From a bacterium (lineage in GTDB: Bacteria > CLD3 > SB21), in contig JAIBAF010000004.1 of NCBI GenBank assembly GCA_019695335.1, positions 38,873 to 102,872 of the forward strand: a DNA stretch of 64,000 bases, given 5' to 3'. Below the pieces are notes generated by a model. The model saw only the letters and a program-made list of their open reading frames with translations, was not told the DNA's origin and searched no databases. Positions within the stretch are counted from its first letter, which is position 1. Each line of letters opens with the position of its first letter. Below, one piece after another: positions 43,964-52,776 of this stretch. Made by a program: the position numbers and the translations under genes.

Positions 43964-44629
43964 CTATCCTTCTTTTATCCATCCATCTAATAAATTAATA
44001 ATCCGGCTTCCATAGGCAGCATTCTTTTCAGAATGTGTAACCTGGATGATAGTCGTTCCGTCTTTATTGAGCTTCTTAAACATTTCCATGATCTCTTCAC
44101 CTTGAGCAGAATTAAGATTACCCGTCGGCTCGTCAGCTAAAATGATTTTAGGGCTGGTAATTACTGCACGAGCGATGCCGACCAATTGCTGCTGACCTCC
44201 GGAAAGTTGATTAGGAAACAAGTCTTTTTTGCCGACGATGTTAAAACGATCTAGAATATCGGCTACCATACCTTTTCGCTCTGATGAATTGATTTTTTTG
44301 TATAAAAGGGGCGTTTCAATGTTTTCGTAAACGGTCAATTCATCGATAAGGTGATAGCTCTGAAATACAAAGCCGATGTACTGCTTGTGAATTTCCGTTT
44401 TTTGTTTTTCTGACATTTTGTGTACGGCTTGATCGAAGAAATAATATTCACCGTTAGTTGGTTCGTCGAGCATACCGAGAATGTGCAATAGCGTTGATTT
44501 GCCTGAACCAGACGGACCCATAATGGAGATGAACTCACCCTCTTTGATTTCGCATGAAATTCCACGCAAAACGTATGTTTTTACAAAACCACTGGAATAG
44601 TATTTTTCGATGCCGCTGAGTTTAATCAT
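43964..44629 (-). CDS. ABC transporter ATP-binding protein, MacB/LolD type
   Basis: A 221-residue ATPase. Walker A is GPSGSGKST (38-46), the Q-loop is Gln90, the signature is LSGGQQQ (142-148), Walker B is ILADEP (163-168) and the H-loop is His199. The residue after QQQ is Leu, where MacB/LolD proteins normally have Arg (QQQRVAIARA versus QQQLVGIARA). It is the only ATPase visible in the permease row and lies at its 3' end, 88 bases after the last permease. GGAG stands upstream of the ATG. It would drive one or more of the FtsX-type permeases by binding their cytoplasmic coupling helices. It may also have its own promoter in the gap. Confidence 0.93.
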   Translation of the reverse strand: MIKLSGIEKYYSSGFVKTYVLRGISCEIKEGEFISIMGPSGSGKSTLLHILGMLDEPTNGEYYFFDQAVHKMSEKQKTEIHKQYIGFVFQSYHLIDELTVYENIETPLLYKKINSSERKGMVADILDRFNIVGKKDLFPNQLSGGQQQLVGIARAVITSPKIILADEPTGNLNSAQGEEIMEMFKKLNKDGTTIIQVTHSEKNAAYGSRIINLLDGWIKEG

Positions 44630-44717
44630 AGAAATGATACTCCGAAAAAATAAAAGTAAATTTAGTAAATCCGTTTACGAAAAAATGTAATACAAGTTCA
44701 TTTTGAAACAAAGAAAT

Positions 44718-47126
44718 TTATTCGTACTTCAGCGATTTTGCCGGATTCGCTACGGCCGCACGTATAGCCTGAAAACTCACCGTCAAAAGTGCAATGGCCA
44801 ATCCCAGTACCGCCGCCAATACAAACGATATTAATGAAATCGATGTGCGGTAGGCAAAGCCGCTAAGCCAATTGTCCATCACATAATAAATGACCGGCCA
44901 TGCCAATACGTTCGACAATAGCACCAATTTCAAGAATTCTTTAGACAACAGCCCGACAATTCCTCCGACGGATGCCCCGAGAACTTTGCGAATTCCTATT
45001 TCTTTAGTACGTTGTTCAGCCGTAAACGATGCCAATGCAAATAGGCCAAGACATGCAACGATTACAGCCAAAGCGGCAAAATAGCCAACCAATTTTCCAA
45101 GATTGTCCTGGGATTTGTATAATTTATTCAAATCCTCATCAAGGAAAAAGAATTCAAACGGATATTCAGGCACTACCGTATTCCATTTGTTTTCAATATG
45201 TGCAATGGTTCCACGAAAATCTTTCGGAGCAATCCGAACGGCAAGATATTTAATCCAAAATGGTTTCTGATTTTGGGGCGACATATCCAGCGCAAACGGT
45301 CCGATCGGATCGTGGAGAGATACAAAATTAAAATTCTTAACCACACCAACGACACGTTCATCGCCGGATGGCGTATACATACGTTTTCCGACGGCTTTTT
45401 CCGGCGATTCCCAACCGAGATGACTCACCATCGCTTCATTAATGATTACAGCTAACGAATCATCGCGCGGAAAATCTTTTGAAAAATTGCGACCGGCTAC
45501 GAGTTGCATATTGAACGTTTCAACGAAGGTTTCACTGACAATCAATGACGGAAAATAAATCCACTTGCCAGCTTCCATACCCTCATAATTGTATTCATGC
45601 GTATTGTGGTGAGCACCAACAATTTCGTTCATGGTCGCCACGTTGATGACGCTGTTATCCTGCATCCACTCGTTCCGCAGTGTTTCATAACGGCCAGCAA
45701 TTGGAGGCTTGGCGGGCACAATAACCACTTGCTCTTTCGTGAAACCTAAATCGACATTACGCAGATAATTCAACTGATTGTAAATGATCATCGTACCGAT
45801 GATCAACGCCATTGAAATAGCAAATTGCAGTGTGACCAATCCTTTACGCAAGGTACCACTACGGCCGCTGAATTTGATCCGGCCTTTCATTACTGAGATT
45901 GCTTCGAACGATGATAGATACAGTGCCGGATAGACTCCGGCTAATACGCCAACAATAATACCGACCAATACCATCATTGCAAAAATCAACGGATTGGCCA
46001 GAAAATTCAGACTTAGTTGTTTTTGCGCCAGATTATTAAATACCGGCAACGCAAGAGCGATCAAAATCATGGAAACCAAAACGGCAATGAAACTCATGAA
46101 TAACGATTCGCCAAAAAATTGACGGATCAATTGTTTGCGTTCGGCGCCAAGGACTTTACGCATCCCAACTTCGCGCGCGCGCCCTGCCGATCGCGCTGTT
46201 GCGAGGTTCATAAAGTTAATGCATGCAATAATCAGAATAAATATTCCAATCGCTGCAAAAATATAAATATCAGACTTGTTATTATTCGGCTGAATTTCGT
46301 AATCCAATTTTGAATTAAGGTGAATATCTTCAAGCCGTTGTAAATAATGCGTGATCTGCGGTTTGATAAAATCAGGATAATGCTTGTTTACAAATGCCGG
46401 GAATTGTGATTCCAGTTCAGACGGATAAATACTTTCTTTAAGAAGAACATAAGTCCAGCAAGGATTCCAAATCCAACTTTGCCCAAAATTCGGACCGGTC
46501 TGTGAATATACTGTGGCGAACGAGATCAGACCGTCAAAAGTGATATGCGATTGAGTCGGCAACGATTCAAATACTCCGGTGACTTTCAGATCAACTGCGC
46601 TTTCGAATCGAAGCACTTTACCTATAGGATTTTCATTGCCAAAATATTTTTTTGCCATTTCTTGCGTTAAGACAATGGAATTCGGTTGTGCCAGTGCTGT
46701 GTTCGGATCGCCTTGCGCCAAAGGAAAATCAAATACTTTCCACAAGCTGGAATCAGCATAGAAAAGTTTTTTTTCATTGAATCGAGCATCTCCGTACTGC
46801 AAACTGAACGAAGGAACCTGAAAATTAAAAAAACGGACAGTTTCTTCAATCAAATGCGGATAATCTGTTTTTAAAGCCTGAGCGACCGGGAAGGGATTGC
46901 TTGAAGAATTTTCGCCTTGCCCTTCAGTGTGGTCTAATTTTTGCGCCACACGAAAAATTCTTTCAGCTTTTTTATGAAATCGATCAAATCTCAATTCATC
47001 CTGAATGAACAAAATGATCAACATGAAACACGAAATTCCGATCGCCAACCCAGTGATATTGATAAAAGAATACAGTTTTCCGCGAATCAGGTTTCGAAGA
47101 GCGACTTTGATGTAATTTTCAAACAT
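44718..47126 (-). CDS. Double-module MacB/FtsX permease, array member 1
   Basis: An 802-residue inner-membrane protein. Two FtsX-like modules are fused in one chain. The first has a helix at about 20-42, a MacB-type periplasmic domain (about 45-285, KKYFGNENPIGK at 159-170) and three helices from about 288. The loop REVGMRKVLGA at 318-328 follows the first of these and is the likely ATPase-coupling helix. The second module repeats this, with a helix near 433-453, a second periplasmic domain, and TKEIGIRKVLGA at 707-718. The chain ends NPAKSLKYE. MacB-type permeases transmit force to periplasmic partners or export peptides and lipoproteins. It is the member nearest the ATPase gene, and the most likely one to share its transcript. 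Confidence 0.92.
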   Translation of the reverse strand: MFENYIKVALRNLIRGKLYSFINITGLAIGISCFMLIILFIQDELRFDRFHKKAERIFRVAQKLDHTEGQGENSSSNPFPVAQALKTDYPHLIEETVRFFNFQVPSFSLQYGDARFNEKKLFYADSSLWKVFDFPLAQGDPNTALAQPNSIVLTQEMAKKYFGNENPIGKVLRFESAVDLKVTGVFESLPTQSHITFDGLISFATVYSQTGPNFGQSWIWNPCWTYVLLKESIYPSELESQFPAFVNKHYPDFIKPQITHYLQRLEDIHLNSKLDYEIQPNNNKSDIYIFAAIGIFILIIACINFMNLATARSAGRAREVGMRKVLGAERKQLIRQFFGESLFMSFIAVLVSMILIALALPVFNNLAQKQLSLNFLANPLIFAMMVLVGIIVGVLAGVYPALYLSSFEAISVMKGRIKFSGRSGTLRKGLVTLQFAISMALIIGTMIIYNQLNYLRNVDLGFTKEQVVIVPAKPPIAGRYETLRNEWMQDNSVINVATMNEIVGAHHNTHEYNYEGMEAGKWIYFPSLIVSETFVETFNMQLVAGRNFSKDFPRDDSLAVIINEAMVSHLGWESPEKAVGKRMYTPSGDERVVGVVKNFNFVSLHDPIGPFALDMSPQNQKPFWIKYLAVRIAPKDFRGTIAHIENKWNTVVPEYPFEFFFLDEDLNKLYKSQDNLGKLVGYFAALAVIVACLGLFALASFTAEQRTKEIGIRKVLGASVGGIVGLLSKEFLKLVLLSNVLAWPVIYYVMDNWLSGFAYRTSISLISFVLAAVLGLAIALLTVSFQAIRAAVANPAKSLKYE

Positions 47127-47170
47127 AGTTTTTTTTCTCAGTGAGTATAGGTTAATACGGTTTTATCCAA

Positions 47171-49543
47171 TTATTCATAGCGCAGAGCATCGACTGGATT
47201 GGCGTTTGCGGCCCGCACTGCTTGTAATGCCACAGTAATGAATGCAATGCATGCCCCGGCAAACGTAGCCAGGATAAATACGCCTGCATTGAGTTCAATT
47301 CTAAACGCAAAATCCTGAAGCCATCGCTGTAACGCAAAATAAGCAAGAGGCCAAGCCAACAAACTCGCGATTAAAGTCCCGACTATTAGTTTGCTTGACA
47401 ACATATACACAAGGCTCGGCACCGATGCCCCTAAGATTTTACGAATGCCGATTTCCTTGGTTTTCTGTGTCACGGTAAATGAAATAAGCCCGAACAAACC
47501 GAGACACGCGATACCGATGGCCAGAGAAGAAAAGATGCCGACCACTTTGCCGATACGTTCTTCGTTTTGATAAAGCTGATTGAAATTTTCATCAACAAAG
47601 AAATAATTAAACTCACGGCTTGAGTCGAGTTTTTGCCAACGTTGGGTAATCCATTCAATCGTGGAATTGATGCTTTCCGGCTTGAGGCGGACAGAAACAA
47701 ACCGAGGTGCCGCGCTTTCGCTGGTACGATAATAATGTACAACCGGTGAAATGGCGCGTTGTAACGACTCCGTATGGTAATCTTTAACCACGCCGATCAC
47801 CGTATAAAATTTGGATCCAATTTTTATTTTTTTATTTACCGCCGTTTTCCAACCCATTGCGCTTAAAGCTGTTTCGTTGATGATGACGGACTCATCCTTA
47901 TCCGAAGCGAATGAAAAATTTCTTCCTTCGACCAATTCCATACGATAAGTTTCAAAAAAATTTTCATCAATTGCTGTCCAGCGCATTCGCAACGGATCGT
48001 CTGATTTCCAATCCTCTGGCCTGACAAAAGTGTTGGCATCGTTCACACGCCCCGGAACCGACATCGATGACGCTAGAGATACAACGCCTGTTTGTTGCAG
48101 CAAATCATTTTTAAAAGCTTCTACGGATGATTTGCTCGCATCAGGATTGGAAAAGTCACGCAACGATAGTGGTATTACAATGACATTGTTTTGGTCGAAA
48201 TTTAAACGATGCCCTTTCATGAAAGCAATCTGATCCCATACTGTAAGACTTCCGATGATCAGAACCGTTGTGATGACAAATTGCAGAGTTACTAGAATTT
48301 GACGAAGGGAATGACCTGTGCTAGTTTTAATTTTTTGCCCCTTGAGAGAGTCCAGTATCTTAAAACCGGATAAAATCAACGCGGGATAAATCCCCGACAA
48401 AACACCACTGAGTAATGCGGCACCGATAACAACTCCAAGCAATGAAGGCTCTAAGATATTTAATGACAGTTTAATATGATAAAGATCGTTGACCGCTGGA
48501 AGCAAAAGCTCTGCTAACCCGATACCGAGTAACATTGCAATCAAGGACGTCGCAATAGATTCGCCAAGAAATTGCCGGATGAGTTGCGTTCTCTCAGCTC
48601 CCAAAACTTTGCGCATCCCGATTTCCCGAACGCGTTCCATGGTACGCGCCGTAGCCAAATTCATATAATTGATCGATGCGATCACGATAATGCCGAATGC
48701 AATGCACAACAGCGCGTATGCATAAATGCGCGTATTGAATTCACTGTCACGATATTCCAGTAACGGCAAAAGCTTTAATTGTAATTGTTTCGTTCCGTTG
48801 GGTCCGTCATCACCAAATTGCTTTTTGACTAATGAGACCATTTGTTCTTCAAATGCTGCAGGTGATATCCCTTCTTTCAGTTTTATAAACGTCGTCAGGA
48901 AGGACCCATCCCAATAATTCTGAACTTTAGGATCGGTGAGATCAAGAAAACTCGATAAAGGCGCTAGAAATTTTATGGTAACCGATGAATTCTGCGGGAT
49001 ATCAACCAGAACGCCACGAACAACAAAGTTTTTATCGAAATTAATAGTCAATGTTTTTCCAATAGGATCTTCAGTACCGAAATATTGTTTGGCGACTGAT
49101 TGTGTGATCACCAAAGAACTCGGATCGTTTAGCGATTCGGCCGCACCGCTTTGGAGAGGAAAATCAAAAACTTTCAAAAATTCCGGATCGGTGTATGTAA
49201 CTTCTTCTTCAAACTTTTTCTCGTTCAATTGAATCCAACGCTTAGAAGACCAAAAGCGTACCCCATTTTCCACGCCTGAAAAGTCTTGTGCAAGTGCCGG
49301 CAATAGCGGAATCCATGTGTCGCTAAGAACTTTCAAGCCCAACGCAGTCGTTCGGTGTTTTTGAACCAGGAATATTCTGCCGGCGTCTTTATGAAAAGCG
49401 TCATACGTCAATTCGTGTTTTGAGAATAGAAATATCAGAACACATGAAGCAATGCCCGCAGCAAGCCCCAGAATATTGATAAGCGAATACACACGGTGTT
49501 TAATTAAATACCGGAACGCTACACGAATATAACTTTGAAGCAT
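47171..49543 (-). CDS. Double-module MacB/FtsX permease, array member 2
   Basis: A 790-residue protein of the layout described for member 1. Coupling loops are REIGMRKVLGA at 306-316 and TKEIGIRKILGA at 695-706. The chain ends in RYE instead of KYE. The start is taken at ATG 49543, with AAGGGG upstream; an earlier in-frame codon at 49585 would lie inside the peptidase gene. In the second periplasmic domain the usual DFHF segment is replaced (VVKDYHTESLQRAI), making it one of the more divergent members. It follows the metallopeptidase gene by 19 bases and precedes member 1 by 44. Confidence 0.92.
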   Translation of the reverse strand: MLQSYIRVAFRYLIKHRVYSLINILGLAAGIASCVLIFLFSKHELTYDAFHKDAGRIFLVQKHRTTALGLKVLSDTWIPLLPALAQDFSGVENGVRFWSSKRWIQLNEKKFEEEVTYTDPEFLKVFDFPLQSGAAESLNDPSSLVITQSVAKQYFGTEDPIGKTLTINFDKNFVVRGVLVDIPQNSSVTIKFLAPLSSFLDLTDPKVQNYWDGSFLTTFIKLKEGISPAAFEEQMVSLVKKQFGDDGPNGTKQLQLKLLPLLEYRDSEFNTRIYAYALLCIAFGIIVIASINYMNLATARTMERVREIGMRKVLGAERTQLIRQFLGESIATSLIAMLLGIGLAELLLPAVNDLYHIKLSLNILEPSLLGVVIGAALLSGVLSGIYPALILSGFKILDSLKGQKIKTSTGHSLRQILVTLQFVITTVLIIGSLTVWDQIAFMKGHRLNFDQNNVIVIPLSLRDFSNPDASKSSVEAFKNDLLQQTGVVSLASSMSVPGRVNDANTFVRPEDWKSDDPLRMRWTAIDENFFETYRMELVEGRNFSFASDKDESVIINETALSAMGWKTAVNKKIKIGSKFYTVIGVVKDYHTESLQRAISPVVHYYRTSESAAPRFVSVRLKPESINSTIEWITQRWQKLDSSREFNYFFVDENFNQLYQNEERIGKVVGIFSSLAIGIACLGLFGLISFTVTQKTKEIGIRKILGASVPSLVYMLSSKLIVGTLIASLLAWPLAYFALQRWLQDFAFRIELNAGVFILATFAGACIAFITVALQAVRAANANPVDALRYE

Positions 49544-49562
49544 TTTTCGTCCCCTTTCATAC

Positions 49563-50321
49563 TCACATATATTTGTCTTTGACAAATTGAAACCAATTAT
49601 TCTGAAATTCGTCTGCGGTTATACCTAAAACTGAGGGTAAATTTCCATTGGAAAGGATCAATTGCACCAGCGTGTTACGATCCCAATGCTCTACAATATA
49701 TTCTGTAACAGTAAATCCCACCTCATAAACTTTCGTATTGGAAAAGGAATTCAGTTCATTCAAGGTCGGCGGCAATTCTTGAACCATATATGAAACCGAA
49801 TTCGGATCGATGAATTGATTAGCCTCATAAACTGCAACGCTTTCCCATAACCAGCGGGGATTGTTTGCAAAATTCGACCGAACATGCAAAGTGACACAAT
49901 GTGCAAACTCATGAATAATGTCAATCTTGCGTGCATCGAATTCGCTCGAGCTGAATTGCTGGCTATTCGGCGTCACAATATGTACGTCTGTTTTGCTGGT
50001 CACAAGTCCCGTAGCCCATGTCGGTAGATTCGGAACTTCATCCGAAAGCGCCTGGTGCAATTCTTCTGATGAAACATACAAGTGAATTCTCACGATCGGC
50101 ATCTGAGTCGCGTCTAAGTCATTAGTAATTCGCGAATACTCATTTTCAAGATCGCTGGCCATTTCGGCCACATTATCTTCATCAAGAGAAGTCAAGAACC
50201 ACTCAAAATGATCCGTTGAATAGAAATTACTCTCATCAGCGTGTTGTTTTTTTTCGCACGCACAGAGCATTCCCAACGACAACAAAATCGTTATTTTTAG
50301 ATATGTTTTTTTTCTATTCAT
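49563..50321 (-). CDS. Gluzincin-type metallopeptidase lipoprotein
   Basis: A 252-residue protein with a lipoprotein signal (Cys22 in LCAC). The zinc motif is HEFAH at 137-141, and the downstream WLWESVAVYE (157-166) supplies a probable third ligand, Glu160. This is the peptidase MA-like gluzincin arrangement. It should be anchored in the envelope, facing the periplasm or outer surface. It is embedded in the permease row. Its ATG lies inside the end of member 3 (8-base overlap, ATGAATAG), so translation is coupled to that permease. A protein partner or substrate of the permease is plausible. Confidence 0.82.
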   Translation of the reverse strand: MNRKKTYLKITILLSLGMLCACEKKQHADESNFYSTDHFEWFLTSLDEDNVAEMASDLENEYSRITNDLDATQMPIVRIHLYVSSEELHQALSDEVPNLPTWATGLVTSKTDVHIVTPNSQQFSSSEFDARKIDIIHEFAHCVTLHVRSNFANNPRWLWESVAVYEANQFIDPNSVSYMVQELPPTLNELNSFSNTKVYEVGFTVTEYIVEHWDRNTLVQLILSNGNLPSVLGITADEFQNNWFQFVKDKYM

Positions 50322-52713
50322 ATTTTAACGATTGTACCGGATTCGCCACGGCCGCTTTGATGGCTTGAAAACTAATGGTCAAAAACGCAAGCGCTACGGC
50401 CAACAAACCTGCGAACGGAAAAACCCACAACGCCACATCCGTTCGATATGGAAAATCCTGAAGCCAAAGATTGATCGAATAATAAGCTAACGGTGTTGCG
50501 ACGACCATCGCCAAAACGACCAACTTCATAAAGTCACGGCAAATCAGGAAAACAATGTTGCCTACCGTCGCGCCCATGACTTTGCGGATTCCGATTTCTT
50601 TGGTTCGCTGTTGCGCCGTGTATGAAATCAAACCCAAAAGTCCAAGGCAGGCCACGAAAATCGCCAATCCTGTAAACACGAGCAGAATCGAATTAAAATG
50701 GTCTTCAGCCCGGTACAATTGATCGAAGTCTTCGTCCAGAAATTGATATTCGAAAATTCGACCCGGTAATACCGATTCGTATACCGTTTTAATCTGATCC
50801 ACTATCGCATGATAATTCTGAGTAGAAACTTTTATTGAAAGATTTTCAGAAAAATGCCCGTTCGCCATCACAACAATGAACGGTTCGATGGCGTTTTGCA
50901 ATGACATAAAATGAAAGTCTTTTAATACGCCGATTACGCGTCCTTTCTTGCGCTGCCACTGCAATGGCTGGCCGATAGCCGCCGACGGGGATGCAAATCC
51001 GAGGCGAGCTACTGCGGATTCATTGATCACAAAACTTTGTTCTTCATCGGCAGGAAATTGCCTGTCAAACCAACGTCCTTCGATCAATTCCAGATCATAC
51101 AATTTCTGGTAATCATGATCGACCGACAAAAAGCGCATGTCACTCCATGCCGCCTGATCGTCCCAGCCAAGCCGAACGACGTTGTTACCCATTTCTTTTC
51201 CAGGCACTTTGGATGCAACACTGGTTTCAACTACGTCAGGAATTTTTTCCAACTCTTTCTGCAGCGTTTGGAATAGTGAGAGTGATGACGTTTCACGAAT
51301 CGGAATGACCACTACCTGATCTTTAGAAAATCCCAGTTCCGCTTCACGCATGAATTGAATTTGATTATGCACCAACACGATTCCTGCAATGAGGCCGATG
51401 GATATCGAAAATTGAAACGTTACAAGACTTTTACGAAGAAAAGCGCCTTTGGACGAATTGCGAAAGCTTTTGAGAACCGATATCGGTGCAAACGAGGATA
51501 GAAAAACAGCCGGATACATACCTGCACCGAACCCCGTTAATAAAACGATGAAGGCCACAGCCGCGACCACAAGAGGATTTCTAGTAAGATTGAGCGTTAA
51601 TTGTTTGTCCGCTAATTGATTCAACCACGGTAAAGCCATCTCAGCAAAAATAATGCACATAACCAGTGCAAGCGTTGTGATCACCAAGGATTCCGTCAAA
51701 AATTGACGGATGAGCTGTGAACGAAACGCCCCTACGACTTTCCGAACACCGACTTCTTTCGCACGAATCAATGAACGCGCCGTCGAGAGATTCATAAAAT
51801 TGATACAGGCGATTAGCAGTATTAAAATGCCAATCCCAAAAAACGTATACACATAAATGCGCTTACCATTCACAGAGAATTCCGTACGTAAATGAGAATC
51901 GAGATGAATATTTTTAAGATTGATCAGTGAATAGTCCTGAGAATAACCGGACATTTTTTCTTGCTCTGGAATATATCGGTGCGAAATATCCTTTATTTTT
52001 TCTGCAAACGCCGCTACATCGGTTTCCGGTTTCAACAATACAAATGTATGATAGCTAAAATTCCACCAGCCGGTAAGATTAAAGTGAAAATTTCTCAGCG
52101 TCGAAAAGGAAGCGATAAAATCAAATTGCAGATGCGAAGGTTTGGCAGGATCATCCAAAACGCCCATAATGGTAAAATTGACCGTATCCATCGGCAACGT
52201 TAATGTCTTTCCAACAACATCTTCATTACCAAAATATTTATGTGCCATAGCTTTAGAAATAATTATCGAATAAGGATTATCCAGTGCCGTCGAAGCGTTA
52301 CCTGACAAAAGTGGCAACGTAAAGACATCAAAAAGAGTGGAGTCGGCATAAACGATTGATTCATAAAATCTCTCTGTCGTGTTCGGCTTTTGGATTAAGT
52401 TATCTTGCAAACGGCGAAGGCGAACGATAGATTCTATCTCAGGATAATCTTTAACGATTAAGGGCGCCACACCGGGGCCGGTGACAGCATAGGCTTCAGA
52501 ACCGGCATTTTTTGGGAGGAAATATTCACAATTTAACCTGAAAATCCTGTCGGCTTTTTCATGCTGAGCTTCATAACTGACTTCATCCCAAACGTATAAC
52601 ACAATGAGCAGGCATGACGTCATACCCACTGCCAATCCCGCAATATTAATGAAAGAAAACAATTTGTGTTTCAGTAAATTACGAAGCGCGATCTTCAGGT
52701 AATTTTGGAACAT
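50314..52713 (-). CDS. Double-module MacB/FtsX permease, array member 3
   Basis: A 799-residue permease; coupling loops KEVGVRKVVGA at 319-329 and TKEIGIRKVMGA at 704-715, end NPVQSLKYE. In the second periplasmic domain VIGVLKDFHFMSLQNAIEP is conserved. I start at ATG 52713, with AAGGAGAAT upstream; an upstream in-frame codon at 52767 would run through the leader hairpin. Its leader shares CCGTTCTCCCG and AATAAGGAGAATTT with that of member 4, evidence of recent duplication. The 3' end carries the start codon of the metallopeptidase gene. Confidence 0.93.
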   Translation of the reverse strand: MFQNYLKIALRNLLKHKLFSFINIAGLAVGMTSCLLIVLYVWDEVSYEAQHEKADRIFRLNCEYFLPKNAGSEAYAVTGPGVAPLIVKDYPEIESIVRLRRLQDNLIQKPNTTERFYESIVYADSTLFDVFTLPLLSGNASTALDNPYSIIISKAMAHKYFGNEDVVGKTLTLPMDTVNFTIMGVLDDPAKPSHLQFDFIASFSTLRNFHFNLTGWWNFSYHTFVLLKPETDVAAFAEKIKDISHRYIPEQEKMSGYSQDYSLINLKNIHLDSHLRTEFSVNGKRIYVYTFFGIGILILLIACINFMNLSTARSLIRAKEVGVRKVVGAFRSQLIRQFLTESLVITTLALVMCIIFAEMALPWLNQLADKQLTLNLTRNPLVVAAVAFIVLLTGFGAGMYPAVFLSSFAPISVLKSFRNSSKGAFLRKSLVTFQFSISIGLIAGIVLVHNQIQFMREAELGFSKDQVVVIPIRETSSLSLFQTLQKELEKIPDVVETSVASKVPGKEMGNNVVRLGWDDQAAWSDMRFLSVDHDYQKLYDLELIEGRWFDRQFPADEEQSFVINESAVARLGFASPSAAIGQPLQWQRKKGRVIGVLKDFHFMSLQNAIEPFIVVMANGHFSENLSIKVSTQNYHAIVDQIKTVYESVLPGRIFEYQFLDEDFDQLYRAEDHFNSILLVFTGLAIFVACLGLLGLISYTAQQRTKEIGIRKVMGATVGNIVFLICRDFMKLVVLAMVVATPLAYYSINLWLQDFPYRTDVALWVFPFAGLLAVALAFLTISFQAIKAAVANPVQSLKYE

Positions 52714-52736
52714 GAAATTCTCCTTATTTTTAACCG

Positions 52737-52765
52737 GGAGAACGGGTATAAAACACCCGTTCTCC
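52737..52765. promoter_or_regulatory. Leader hairpin between array members 4 and 3
   Basis: Perfect 11-bp stem GGAGAACGGGT/ACCCGTTCTCC (52737-52747 and 52755-52765) with a 7-base loop. No T-run follows it in the direction of transcription, so it is more likely an mRNA-stabilising or attenuating element than a terminator. It lies between the member 4 stop and the member 3 ribosome-binding site. Confidence 0.55.
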
Positions 52766-52776
52766 ATGGTTCTTTT

